Under the pieces are notes generated by a model. It saw nothing but the letters and a program-made list of their open reading frames with translations, did no database searches and was not told the origin of the DNA. Positions 29,593 to 39,444 of a DNA stretch of 60,248 nt are shown here, piece by piece; position 1 is the first letter of the stretch, and every line of letters starts with the position of its first letter. A program made the position numbers and the translations under genes. This DNA comes from an actinobacterium SCGC AAA027-J17 (lineage in GTDB: Bacteria > Actinomycetota > Actinomycetes > Nanopelagicales > Nanopelagicaceae): contig KB912787.1 in NCBI GenBank assembly GCA_000383815.1, forward strand, positions 1-60,248. The letters are read 5' to 3'.

Positions 29593-30315
29593 ATGGGTTC
29601 GGGTTTTATCTACTTAATCATCATCGCGATGTGGGCTGCCTACTTCTTACCGCAATGGTTAAGTAAGCATGAAGATAACTCTGGAAAAGCAATTGAAAGA
29701 TATAAGAATGCAATGCAGGTAGTTGCCGAAAACAACCCGAGTGTAAAGACTGAACCAAGAATTGAAGATAAAGGCAGAATCTATTTCCAGCGACAGCTTA
29801 TATTTGGTTCATTATTTTCTTTAAGTTTTATCGCTCTGATTTTTGCATCTGTTGGATTTTTAGATTTAACTACAACATTAATCCCAATGACAGCTTTACT
29901 AATTTATGTAGTAAATGTTCGAAAACAGGTAGTGGCCTCACAACTTAAAGCCAGGAGATTAAAAGCATTAGAGAAAATCACTAACAGTAAGATTCCAACT
30001 ACAGTAATTCCAGATCCAGTTACCGAAAAAAGTAGCAAAGAGCATTGGATTCCATTTTCTGAGCGCCCAGAGATTACTGGAGTGGTAGTAGTTCCAAAGG
30101 ATCGAAAAGGTTGGCAGCCAACAAAAGTACCAAAACCTGTCTACACAACAGCGGCTAAAGCGGTTCCAAGTAAACGAATAATTGATCTAACCACTACTGG
30201 TCAGTGGAGTGCTGAGCAAGAGCGAGTCAAAGCTTTATCAGGTAGGGATGATGACTTTTTTGATCAAGAGATTGCAGCAAACCTCTCTGAAGAAGATAGA
30301 GCTGTTAACCAATAG
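29593..30315 (+). CDS. SepX/GLPR-like actinobacterial membrane division protein
   Basis: MGSGFIYLIIIAMWAAYFLPQWLSKHED N-terminal TM signature, paired internal TMs, long cytoplasmic tail; synteny with glp and rimJ. Confidence 0.65.
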   Translation: MGSGFIYLIIIAMWAAYFLPQWLSKHEDNSGKAIERYKNAMQVVAENNPSVKTEPRIEDKGRIYFQRQLIFGSLFSLSFIALIFASVGFLDLTTTLIPMTALLIYVVNVRKQVVASQLKARRLKALEKITNSKIPTTVIPDPVTEKSSKEHWIPFSERPEITGVVVVPKDRKGWQPTKVPKPVYTTAAKAVPSKRIIDLTTTGQWSAEQERVKALSGRDDDFFDQEIAANLSEEDRAVNQ

Positions 30316-31563
30316 TTAAATCCAGCTAGGCAACCACATCCGGTCGATCCAATCTGAGTATGGAATTTCTAATCCAATCAATATTGGCAAGAAGTAAATA
30401 AAATTAACGCCAACTAATACTAGATAGCCGTATAAGTATCTTCGATCTAAGCCTTTGTTTAAGGCCCAATTCATAAGGTTAATTACAGAAAGTATTAAGA
30501 AGGGCAGTATTGAAATTGAATAAAAATAGAAAGTGGTTCTATCTTGAATGAAAAACCATGGTAGATAGGTGCCAGCAATTCCTGCTAAAACAAATGCCGA
30601 GATTCGATCTGGCTTGGATACAAAAAAGCCAAAAGTAATAGCAATTGCAAAGACTCCAACCCACCACAACATTGGTGTTCCAATTGCCAAGATCTCTTGC
30701 GAACAAGAGGATGCACCACAGTTTGTTGGCGTTTGGTAGTAGAAAGAGGTGGGCCGGCCTAGTACTAACCAGCTCCAGGGATTTGCTGCATAGGCATGGG
30801 CTTCAGTTAACTCTCGGTGAAAAGTGATAATTTCACGGTGATAATTCCAGAGTGAAGAAAACAGATTTGAGCCTGAATCCCTGCCCCATCCCTTTGAGTT
30901 AAAGATCCAACCGCTCCAGGAAATAAAGTAAATTCCAAGTGGTGTAAGTATGTATTGAGCAATTCGCTTTACCAAAATACTCCAATGAAATTTACTAAAA
31001 TTTATAGTCAGTAAAATCAGTAGCGGTATTAGGAAAAAAGCACTCCACTTAGTAGCACCAGCAACTCCAATTACCACTCCACTTAACCACAAGTTATTTT
31101 GAAGTATTAAATAAAATGCTAATAAAATAAAAAACATCAGGAAGATATCAAGGAGTGCAACCCGTGACATCACCAGGTGTAAGCCATCTAGTGACATCAA
31201 AGCAGCTGCAGTGTTACTTAAAAACAAAGAGTTAAAAAGTGATTTCGTAATCATAAAAATCAATAAGACAGAGGCGCTACCAACTAGCGCTGCTGAAATT
31301 CGCCAGCCAAACTCATTGTTGCCAAATGCCTTAATGCCCAACCCAATTAGCCACTTTCCCAAGGGTGGGTGCACGACAAACTCAGCATCACCTTGCGCAT
31401 TTAACTCAACGCCATCATTAATCAGTGAGTTTGCATTTTTTGCATAGTAGATCTCATCAAAAATATAACCTTTTGGTTGGTTTAGTCGCCAAAGCCGAAG
31501 TGTGAGGGCAAAGCCAAGAATTAAGGTGATAGGTGCAAACTCTCGCAACCGACTCTTATTCAT
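30316..31563 (-). CDS. Dolichyl-phosphate-mannose--protein mannosyltransferase (PMT family)
   Basis: GYIFDEIYYAKNANSLI, HPPLGKWLIGLGIKAFG; GT39 multi-TM. Confidence 0.93.
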   Translation of the reverse strand: MNKSRLREFAPITLILGFALTLRLWRLNQPKGYIFDEIYYAKNANSLINDGVELNAQGDAEFVVHPPLGKWLIGLGIKAFGNNEFGWRISAALVGSASVLLIFMITKSLFNSLFLSNTAAALMSLDGLHLVMSRVALLDIFLMFFILLAFYLILQNNLWLSGVVIGVAGATKWSAFFLIPLLILLTINFSKFHWSILVKRIAQYILTPLGIYFISWSGWIFNSKGWGRDSGSNLFSSLWNYHREIITFHRELTEAHAYAANPWSWLVLGRPTSFYYQTPTNCGASSCSQEILAIGTPMLWWVGVFAIAITFGFFVSKPDRISAFVLAGIAGTYLPWFFIQDRTTFYFYSISILPFLILSVINLMNWALNKGLDRRYLYGYLVLVGVNFIYFLPILIGLEIPYSDWIDRMWLPSWI

Positions 31564-31622
31564 AGGGTCAGCCTAAGACCAGATAGAACATCAGTTGTGA
31601 AATAACCTGAGAGAATTAGCAG

Positions 31623-32465
31623 ATGTTAATCCTGGCCTGCTTACCGATTGGCGATTCAAGGGATGCCTCTGCCCACCTAATCCAAAGTATTCAACAGGTT
31701 CAGTATGTAGCTGCGGAGGATTCACGTAAGTTTGCCAGGCTTTGCCAAGACCTAAACATTAAACATAACGCCAAAGTAATTTCTTTTTTTGAAGGAAATG
31801 AAAGTGAGAAAATTGAAGAGTTAACAAATCTCCTAAAGTCACAAAAAGATGTTTTAGTTGCAACTGATGCAGGTGCTCCTGGTATTTCAGATCCAGGGTA
31901 TCGATTGATAAGAGCTGCTTTGCAATCTAATGTCGAGATAAAAGTTTTGCCTGGACCAAGTGCGGTTACAACTGCGCTATTACTTTCTGGATTACCAACT
32001 GATCGATTTTGCTTTGAAGGTTTTCCGCCAAGAACACAAGGGGCAAGAGCTAAATGGTTTGAAGAGCTAGCCCAGCAGGAGCGAACTGTTATCTTTTTTG
32101 AAGCACCACACAGAATTACCGAATGCCTAGTTGATGCGGGAGCCGCATTTGGATTAGATCGAAGTGGTGCGATCTGTCGGGAAATGAGTAAGCATTATGA
32201 AGAGGTGGTTCGCGGAAGCATCACAGAGCTAATCACTTGGGCTAAATCAAAAGAGATCTTGGGTGAGATAACAGTTGTACTTGCTGGTTTTGATCCAGCA
32301 AGCAGACAGATTGCTGATGAGGATCTAATTAAAATGGTTTTTGAGCTTGAAGAAATTGGTGAAAGCCGTAAAGAGGCAATCGCACAAGTAGCGAAGAAAT
32401 ATGCAGTTGCTAAGCGAGTTGTATTTGATGCCATGGTTACCTATAAGAGTGAGGATAAGATCTGA
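31623..32465 (+). CDS. rsmI: 16S rRNA (cytidine1402-2'-O)-methyltransferase
   Basis: AEDSRKFARLC, ATDAGAPGISDPGYRLIRAA, LPGPSAVTTALLLSGLPTDRFCFEGFPP. Confidence 0.95.
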   Translation: MLILACLPIGDSRDASAHLIQSIQQVQYVAAEDSRKFARLCQDLNIKHNAKVISFFEGNESEKIEELTNLLKSQKDVLVATDAGAPGISDPGYRLIRAALQSNVEIKVLPGPSAVTTALLLSGLPTDRFCFEGFPPRTQGARAKWFEELAQQERTVIFFEAPHRITECLVDAGAAFGLDRSGAICREMSKHYEEVVRGSITELITWAKSKEILGEITVVLAGFDPASRQIADEDLIKMVFELEEIGESRKEAIAQVAKKYAVAKRVVFDAMVTYKSEDKI

Positions 32466-32467
32466 TC

Positions 32468-34024
32468 ATGGCTGAAAAATCTTTCTACTTAACCACGCCC
32501 ATTTACTATGTAAATGATGCACCCCACATCGGCCATGCCTACACAACTGTGGCAGGGGATGTTTTAACTCGCTGGCATCGCCAAAAAGGTGAATCAGTTT
32601 GGTATCTAACTGGAACTGATGAACATGGACAAAAGGTTTTAAACACCGCACAGGCAAATAAAACCTCACCCCAAGATTGGTGTGACAAATTAGTTGAAGA
32701 GGCCTGGAAGCCAGTTTGGAAAGATTTAAATATTGCCAATGATGATTTTATTAGAACTACTGAGGCCAGACATACCGACCGGGTTCAAAGTTTTTTACAA
32801 AGCTTAAAAGATGCGGGCCACATATACGCTGGAAAATTTGAAGGTCCTTATTGCATAGGTTGTGAAGAGTTTAAGTTGCCTGGTGATTTAGATGAAGGAA
32901 AGTGCAAGATTCATTCAAAGCCAGTGGAAATGTTAAGTGAGGACAATTGGTTTTTTAAGCTTTCAGCATTTCGCCAACCACTTCTTGATTACTACAAAGC
33001 AAATCCTTCAGCTTGCCAGCCAGAGAGTGCACGAAATGAGGTAGTTTCATTTCTAGAAGGTGAAGTGCGGGATCTATCAATTTCTCGCTCCACCTTTGAT
33101 TGGGGTATTCCAGTTCCATGGGACACAAAACAGGTCATTTATGTTTGGTTTGATGCCTTACTAAATTATGCAACCGCTGTTGGTTTAGGCGATGATCCAA
33201 ATTCACAAGGTGGTAAGAAGTTTGCCAGCACCTGGCCAGCTGATGTGCATCTAGTTGGTAAGGATATTTTGCGCTTTCACGCAATTATCTGGCCGGCCAT
33301 GCTTATGGCAGCAGGTATTGCTGTGCCAAAGAAGATCTTTGCTCATGGCTGGCTGCTAGTGGGTGGTGAAAAGATGTCAAAGAGTAAGTTAACTGGCATT
33401 GCACCTATTGATATCACTAAAGATTTTGGTGTTGATGCTTTTAGATATTACTTTTTAAAGGCAATTCCTTTTGGAAGTGATGGCTCATTTTCTTGGGAGG
33501 ATATGGCAGCCCGCTACACCAGTGAACTCGCAAATGATTTTGGCAACCTCGCCTCAAGGTTAATTGCCATGATTGAGAAATACTGCGATAACAAGATTCC
33601 AGCTGTTGCTAAAAACTCTGAGCTAGCTTCACTACTTTCTACAACTGGGCAAACTGCAGATAAATCAATCTGTGATTTAGATTTTCAAGGCGGCATAAAT
33701 GCAATTATGGATTTTTGTAAGCGAGTAAATGGTTATGTAACTGAGTCAGAGCCATGGGTAGTTGCCAAAGATGCCTCTAGAAAAGCAGAGTTAGATGAAA
33801 TTTTGTACAACACCGCCGAATCACTTCGTGCCTTAGCGGTTTTACTGCATCCGGTAATGCCTGAGGTAACTACAAAGTTATGGGTAAGTTTAGGTGCGCA
33901 AGAAAAACTTGGAGATATCTCTATGCAAAGAATCGATAAGGTTGCAAATTGGGGACAATTACCAGCAGGTAGTACTGTCACAAAAACAGATGTGTTATTT
34001 CCTAGATTAGAAGAGGCAAAGTAA
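32468..34024 (+). CDS. metG: Methionyl-tRNA synthetase
   Basis: TTPIYYVNDAPHIGHAYT; KMSKS. Confidence 0.97.
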   Translation: MAEKSFYLTTPIYYVNDAPHIGHAYTTVAGDVLTRWHRQKGESVWYLTGTDEHGQKVLNTAQANKTSPQDWCDKLVEEAWKPVWKDLNIANDDFIRTTEARHTDRVQSFLQSLKDAGHIYAGKFEGPYCIGCEEFKLPGDLDEGKCKIHSKPVEMLSEDNWFFKLSAFRQPLLDYYKANPSACQPESARNEVVSFLEGEVRDLSISRSTFDWGIPVPWDTKQVIYVWFDALLNYATAVGLGDDPNSQGGKKFASTWPADVHLVGKDILRFHAIIWPAMLMAAGIAVPKKIFAHGWLLVGGEKMSKSKLTGIAPIDITKDFGVDAFRYYFLKAIPFGSDGSFSWEDMAARYTSELANDFGNLASRLIAMIEKYCDNKIPAVAKNSELASLLSTTGQTADKSICDLDFQGGINAIMDFCKRVNGYVTESEPWVVAKDASRKAELDEILYNTAESLRALAVLLHPVMPEVTTKLWVSLGAQEKLGDISMQRIDKVANWGQLPAGSTVTKTDVLFPRLEEAK

Positions 34025-34027
34025 TTT

Positions 34028-34882
34028 ATGGCAGATCGTCATAACCGCGATCTTGATCGAAAACCTGGGCCACTTCCGCAAGCGTTAAAAACTAAAACAG
34101 TTGATTCACATGCCCACCTTGAATTAATTCATAACAGTGAGCCAGATTCACCCTTAATTAAACAAACTCTTGCAGAGGCTGCAGCAGTTGGTATAGATCG
34201 AGTTGTTCAAGTTGGTTACTCCGCTGAGCAATCAATCTGGTCTGTTAAATGTGCTGAAAGTTTCATTGGCCAGGTAGTAGCAGCTGTGGCCTTACATCCA
34301 AATGAAGCACCAGTTGTTGAAGATTTAGAGAAAGACTTAAAGGTTATTGAGGAGTTAGCGGCAAATCCTAGAGTAAGAGCAATTGGTGAGACTGGTTTAG
34401 ATTTTTTCCGCACCCCAGAGAATTTACGTGATAGACAAAAGTACTCATTTGCCCGCCATATAAAGATGGCTAAAGAACATAAAAAAGCATTAGTCATTCA
34501 TGATCGCGATTCACATAGGGCTGTCCTTGATCTATTAATTCAAGAGGGTGCACCTGCCAACACTATTTTTCACTGCTACTCAGGTGATGCCGAAATGGCC
34601 AAGGAGTGCATTGCCAATGAATACATTCTCTCCTTTGCTGGCACTGTGACATTTAAAAATGCGCCAGAGCTTCGGGAGGCGGTAGTACTTGTGCCAATTG
34701 AGCAGTTATTAGTGGAGACAGATTCACCATTTCTTGCCCCAATGCCAAATCGAGGGGCATTAAATACTCCCGCCCAGATTCCAAATACTTTAAGGGTAAT
34801 TGCAGATTTAAGAAATGAATCAGTTGATTACCTAGCTGGTGCAATCTCAGAAAATGCTGAGCGCATATTTGGAAAGTTTTAA
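34028..34882 (+). CDS. tatD: TatD family hydrolase
   Basis: VDSHAHLEL, AIGETGLDFFR, LVETDSPFLAP. Confidence 0.95.
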   Translation: MADRHNRDLDRKPGPLPQALKTKTVDSHAHLELIHNSEPDSPLIKQTLAEAAAVGIDRVVQVGYSAEQSIWSVKCAESFIGQVVAAVALHPNEAPVVEDLEKDLKVIEELAANPRVRAIGETGLDFFRTPENLRDRQKYSFARHIKMAKEHKKALVIHDRDSHRAVLDLLIQEGAPANTIFHCYSGDAEMAKECIANEYILSFAGTVTFKNAPELREAVVLVPIEQLLVETDSPFLAPMPNRGALNTPAQIPNTLRVIADLRNESVDYLAGAISENAERIFGKF

Positions 34883-35728
34883 ATGAGTAATCTGCTAGGC
34901 GCAGTTGAGATTAGAGCTTTAGCTGAGCAATTGAATTTAAAACCCACTAAAAAGTTAGGCCAAAACTTTGTAGTTGATGCAAATACCTGTCGAAAGATTG
35001 TAAAACTCGCCGCCGTTGAATCTACCGATATCGCACTTGAAATCGGCCCAGGACTTGGCTCACTCACCTTGGCTTTACTAGAAAAAGCTAAACAAGTACT
35101 AGCAGTTGAAATTGATGATCGATTAGCAAATCAATTGCCAATAACAGCTGCCCAGCATGGCTTTGATACAAATAAACTAACGGTAATCAGCCAGGATGCC
35201 ATGCAGCTAACAAAATTGCCAGCAAATCCAACTGTGCTAGTAGCAAATCTTCCTTACAACATCTCTGTACCAGTACTGCTTAACATGTTAGAGCTATTTC
35301 CCACCTTAAATCGTGGAGTAGTGATGGTTCAAAGTGAGGTGGCTCATCGTTTAGCAGCCAAGCCAAATAACAAGGAGTATGGATCTCCTACTGCAAAAGC
35401 TAATTGGTGGGCAGATTTAGAGTTATCTGGCTCAGTTGGCAGATCAGTTTTTTGGCCAGTTCCTAATGTGGATTCATCTTTAGTTAGCTTTGTTCGACAT
35501 GCGCCTTTAGGAGATGAGGATCAAAGAGTTGCCACCTTCTCTGTAATTGATAAGGCATTTGCAAAACGAAGGAAGATGATGCGCTCTGCCGTAGGTGAGT
35601 TATTTGATGATGCAGAGGGTAATTTAATAGCAGCTGGGGTAGATCCAACTATTCGCGGTGAGGCGTTGGCAATTGCTCAGTTTTTTCAAATTGGTAAGCA
35701 ATTAATTAAGCACAATTCCACCAAGTGA
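34883..35728 (+). CDS. rsmA: 16S rRNA dimethyladenosine transferase
   Basis: KKLGQNFVVDANTCRKIV, LEIGPGLGSLTLALLE, VANLPYNISVPVL. Confidence 0.96.
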   Translation: MSNLLGAVEIRALAEQLNLKPTKKLGQNFVVDANTCRKIVKLAAVESTDIALEIGPGLGSLTLALLEKAKQVLAVEIDDRLANQLPITAAQHGFDTNKLTVISQDAMQLTKLPANPTVLVANLPYNISVPVLLNMLELFPTLNRGVVMVQSEVAHRLAAKPNNKEYGSPTAKANWWADLELSGSVGRSVFWPVPNVDSSLVSFVRHAPLGDEDQRVATFSVIDKAFAKRRKMMRSAVGELFDDAEGNLIAAGVDPTIRGEALAIAQFFQIGKQLIKHNSTK

Positions 35729-35754
35729 GTTATCTAAGCAATACGCTCTAGGGT

Positions 35755-36675
35755 ATGAGATCACGAGGAGTTACCGCCCGGGTTCCGGCCAAGGTAAATC
35801 TGCAATTATCTGTTGGCCCACTTGGCAGTGATGGCTTCCATGAGGTGACCACCGTATTTCAAGCAATCTCCTTATTTGATGATGTCACAGTTGCAACTAC
35901 AGATAGTAATGATGGAATCAAGATCAGCATCACAGGCCAAACCTCAAATGGTGTGCCAGTTGATAACTCTAATCTGGCAGTTAAAGCTGCGCAGTTAATG
36001 ATTGAAAATTATGATCTGCCAAAAGATTTATCGATTAAGTTAAAAAAAGAGATTCCAGTTGCCGGAGGCATGGCCGGTGGTAGTGCGGACGCTGCAGGGG
36101 TAATTGTTGGCTTAGATTCCTTATTTGAATTAGGCCTTTCAAGAGATGAGATGGAATCTGTAGGCAGCAAGATTGGCTCTGATGTGCCATTTTCTATTTG
36201 TGGTGGAGTTGCAATTGGAACAGGGCGTGGGGATCAGATAACTCCAGCACTTGCTAAAGGAAATTACAACTGGGTGCTTGCCCTTTCAGGTCAAGGATTA
36301 TCAACGCCTGCTGTTTATCAAGAGTGTGATCGACTTCGTGAAGGTTTATCTATCGCAGCCCCAGTTGTAAGTGAGCAGTTGATGCAAGCATTACGAGCCG
36401 GGGATGCGAAAGCATTGGGTAAAGCATTAACAAATGAATTACAACCTGCAGCTTGCTCATTACGGCCAGCACTTAGATTGGTATTAGATGTTGGTGTTGA
36501 TTACGGAGCACTTGGTGGGATTGTCTCTGGCTCAGGACCTACTGTTGCATTTTTAGTATCAGATGATGATCATGCAATGGATTTAACCGTTGCATTAAGC
36601 AGTAGTGGGGTTGTTTCCTCAGTTGTTAGAGCAAATGGACCTACTCATGGCGCACGAATTATTGAAAGTTTTTAA
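35755..36675 (+). CDS. ispE: 4-diphosphocytidyl-2-C-methyl-D-erythritol kinase
   Basis: VPAKVNLQLSVGPLGSDGFHEVTTVFQAI; PVAGGMAGGSADAAGVI. Confidence 0.95.
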   Translation: MRSRGVTARVPAKVNLQLSVGPLGSDGFHEVTTVFQAISLFDDVTVATTDSNDGIKISITGQTSNGVPVDNSNLAVKAAQLMIENYDLPKDLSIKLKKEIPVAGGMAGGSADAAGVIVGLDSLFELGLSRDEMESVGSKIGSDVPFSICGGVAIGTGRGDQITPALAKGNYNWVLALSGQGLSTPAVYQECDRLREGLSIAAPVVSEQLMQALRAGDAKALGKALTNELQPAACSLRPALRLVLDVGVDYGALGGIVSGSGPTVAFLVSDDDHAMDLTVALSSSGVVSSVVRANGPTHGARIIESF

Positions 36676-36704
36676 TTTAACCAGTTATAAGGGATAATTC
36701 AGGT

Positions 36705-36779
36705 TCCGCCATTGTGTAGTGGCTAGCACATGAGCCTTTGAAGCTCAGGGTCCAGGATCGATACCTGGTGGCGGAGCCA
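36705..36779 (+). tRNA. tRNA-Gln(TTG)
   Basis: TCCGCCA acceptor pairs TGGCGGA; anticodon loop CTTTGAA; CCA encoded. Confidence 0.93.
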
Positions 36780-36799
36780 CCAAGTTAAGGGGGTAAGGA

Positions 36800-38221
36800 A
36801 TGAGTGAGTTATCACTTGTAATTCTCCTCGCCGCTGGCGATAGCAAGCGGATGAAATCAAAACAATCTAAAGTCTTACACAAGATCGCTGGCAGATCAGT
36901 TTTTGCAAATTTACTAGATTCAGTTGAGCAGTTAAATGCTAAAAACTTAACAGTGGTAGTTGGCGCCAATAAAGATGAGGTAATTGAACACTTATCTAAG
37001 ATCGCGCCAAAGGCAAAAACCGTATTTCAAGAAAAACGAGATGGTACCGGTGGTGCGACCCAATTAGCACTAGCTGATTACAAAGGCGATGGCACCGTTC
37101 TGATTTTGGCAGGAGACACCCCACTGCTAACCCATCAAACACTTAGTGAGTTTGTGCAGGTACATCAAAAGGAAAAACAGAGCGCCTCAGTTTTAACAGC
37201 GATGCTGCCTGATCCAACTGGGTATGGCCGAGTTATAAGAGGTGATGATGGGCAGATTTTAAAGATCGTTGAGGAAAAAGATGCAACTGAGATAGAAAAA
37301 GAGATTGATGAGATCAACACCGGGGTTTACCTATTTGATCTGGCACTCCTTCGAGATGTTATAAAAAATCTAAAAAGTAATAATGCTCAAAATGAGCTTT
37401 ACCTAACTGATGTAATTGGCCTAATCAATTCAACTGGTAAAAAATCTTATGCAGTTTTATCCAATGATTACACAGAGACGCTAGGAATTAATGACCGCGC
37501 TCAATTAGCCGAAGTCTCAGCAATTATGCGAGATCGAATCAATAACCAACATATGTTAAATGGCGTAGCAATTGTCGATCCAGCTAATACCTGGATTGAT
37601 CATGGGGTTGAGATCGAATCTGACGTGGTGATCTATCCAGGGTGTGCAATCTCAGGAAAGAGTGTAATTAAAACTGGTGCTGTTATTGGCCCACGAACTA
37701 CCCTAGAAGATTGCATAGTTGATGAGGGAGCGAAGGTAGTTGAATCAAATTGCACCGAGTCAAAGATTGGCAAAGATGCCAAGGTTGGACCATTTACATA
37801 TTTACGTAAGGGAAGTGTTTTAGCTAATGAGAGCAAGGCTGGTGCTTTTGTTGAGATCAAAAATTCCACAGTAGGTGAGGGAACAAAGGTTGCTCACCTT
37901 TCATATGTGGGAGATGCGGAGATAGGAAAAGAGAGCAATATTGGCGCTGCCACCATATTTGTTAATTATGATGGCGAGAGCAAACATAAAACTAAGGTGG
38001 GCGATCATGTGCGCATTGGCAGCGACACCATGCTGGTCGCACCGGTGAGTGTGGGAGATGGTGCCTATACGGCAGCTGGGTCTGTGATTAATGAGGATGT
38101 GCCAGCAGGTGCGATTGGAATTGGTCGCGCTCGCCAGGTAAATATCTTGGGTTGGGTACTTAAAAAACGAAAAGATAGTAAATCTGCCGCAGCGGCAAAA
38201 AAAGCCGGGGCAAAAGAGTAA
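36800..38221 (+). CDS. glmU: Bifunctional GlcNAc-1-P uridyltransferase / GlcN-1-P acetyltransferase
   Basis: LVILLAAGDSKRMKSKQSKVLHKIAGRS; left-handed beta-helix C-terminus. Confidence 0.97.
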   Translation: MSELSLVILLAAGDSKRMKSKQSKVLHKIAGRSVFANLLDSVEQLNAKNLTVVVGANKDEVIEHLSKIAPKAKTVFQEKRDGTGGATQLALADYKGDGTVLILAGDTPLLTHQTLSEFVQVHQKEKQSASVLTAMLPDPTGYGRVIRGDDGQILKIVEEKDATEIEKEIDEINTGVYLFDLALLRDVIKNLKSNNAQNELYLTDVIGLINSTGKKSYAVLSNDYTETLGINDRAQLAEVSAIMRDRINNQHMLNGVAIVDPANTWIDHGVEIESDVVIYPGCAISGKSVIKTGAVIGPRTTLEDCIVDEGAKVVESNCTESKIGKDAKVGPFTYLRKGSVLANESKAGAFVEIKNSTVGEGTKVAHLSYVGDAEIGKESNIGAATIFVNYDGESKHKTKVGDHVRIGSDTMLVAPVSVGDGAYTAAGSVINEDVPAGAIGIGRARQVNILGWVLKKRKDSKSAAAAKKAGAKE

Positions 38222-38273
38222 GTAAGTTCTAGTAGAGTTAACCTAGATTCACCACAGTGAGGGGGAAGCTAAA

Positions 38274-39254
38274 CTGAACGAGATTCGCTTATCCTCCGAG
38301 AAAAGTTTGCGCCTATTTTCAGGACGCGCCTATCCAGAGTTAGCAGATGAGGTAGCCGCCGAACTTGGCATCCCAATAACACCAACTTCAGCATATGACT
38401 TTGCAAATGGTGAAATTTTTATCAGATTTGAAGAGAGTGTTCGCGGCAGTGATGCCTTCGTATTACAAAGCCATAGCGCCCCAGTTAATAAACAAATAAT
38501 GGAGCAACTAATTATGGTCGATGCACTAAAGCGTGCCTCGGCAAAGCGAATTACTGTGGTTCTGCCATTTTATGGATATGCCAGACAAGATAAAAAACAT
38601 CGTGGACGTGAACCAATCTCAGCTAGATTGATGGCTGACTTGTTTAAGACCGCAGGTGCTGATCGTTTAATGTGTGTAGATCTTCACACCTCACAAATCC
38701 AAGGATTTTTTGATGGTCCAGTAGATCACCTATTCGCACTTCCACTGTTAACAAATTATGTTGGCAGCAAGGTTGATCGTAAGAATCTAGTAATTGTCTC
38801 CCCAGACTCAGGTCGAGTAAGAGTTGCAGAGCGCTGGAGTGAGTTACTAGGTGGCTGCAGCATCGCCTTTATTCACAAGACTCGTGATCCAAGAGTTCCA
38901 AATGAGGCAACTGTTGGCAAAGTAGTTGGAGATGTTGAAGGAATGACCTGCGTAGTAATTGATGACATGATCGATACCGCTGGCACAGTGACAAAAGCTG
39001 TGGATGCCTTAATTGAGGCCGGGGCTAAGGATGTAATAATCGCTGCCACTCATGCAGTATTTTCAGGACCTGCAATTGATCGATTAAAGAAATCACGGGT
39101 TTCAGAGGTGGTTGTAACAAATACCCTGCCTATCCCTGAAGAGAATAGATTTGATAATCTAACGGTGCTTTCAATCGCGCCATTACTTGGACGAGCCATC
39201 AAAGAGGTCTTTGAAGATGGTTCAGTTACTAGTCTTTTTGATGGGCATAGTTAA
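38274..39254 (+). CDS. prs: Ribose-phosphate pyrophosphokinase, probable CTG start
   Basis: (L)NEIRLSSEKSLRLFSGRAYPELADEVAAELG; SD-like gaggggga 7 nt upstream of CTG; TTG at 38307 is the fallback start. Confidence 0.93.
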   Translation: MNEIRLSSEKSLRLFSGRAYPELADEVAAELGIPITPTSAYDFANGEIFIRFEESVRGSDAFVLQSHSAPVNKQIMEQLIMVDALKRASAKRITVVLPFYGYARQDKKHRGREPISARLMADLFKTAGADRLMCVDLHTSQIQGFFDGPVDHLFALPLLTNYVGSKVDRKNLVIVSPDSGRVRVAERWSELLGGCSIAFIHKTRDPRVPNEATVGKVVGDVEGMTCVVIDDMIDTAGTVTKAVDALIEAGAKDVIIAATHAVFSGPAIDRLKKSRVSEVVVTNTLPIPEENRFDNLTVLSIAPLLGRAIKEVFEDGSVTSLFDGHS

Positions 39255-39282
39255 AAAGAGTTTTACCGAAAGAAAAGAAATT

Positions 39283-39359
39283 GCGCCCGTAGCTCAACTG
39301 GATAGAGCATCTGACTTCGGATCAGAAGGTTCGGGGTTCGAATCCCTGCGGGCGCACCA
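39283..39359 (+). tRNA. tRNA-Arg(TCG)
   Basis: GCGCCCG..CGGGCGC acceptor, anticodon loop CTTCGGA, CCA encoded. Confidence 0.93.
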
Positions 39360-39444
39360 ATTGGATTTGTCCTTTTACCCACCCATTAGATAACCTTGCG
39401 CTTCATTCCGCGAGGGATCAAACCGTTATCGAGGGAGAAGTAAA

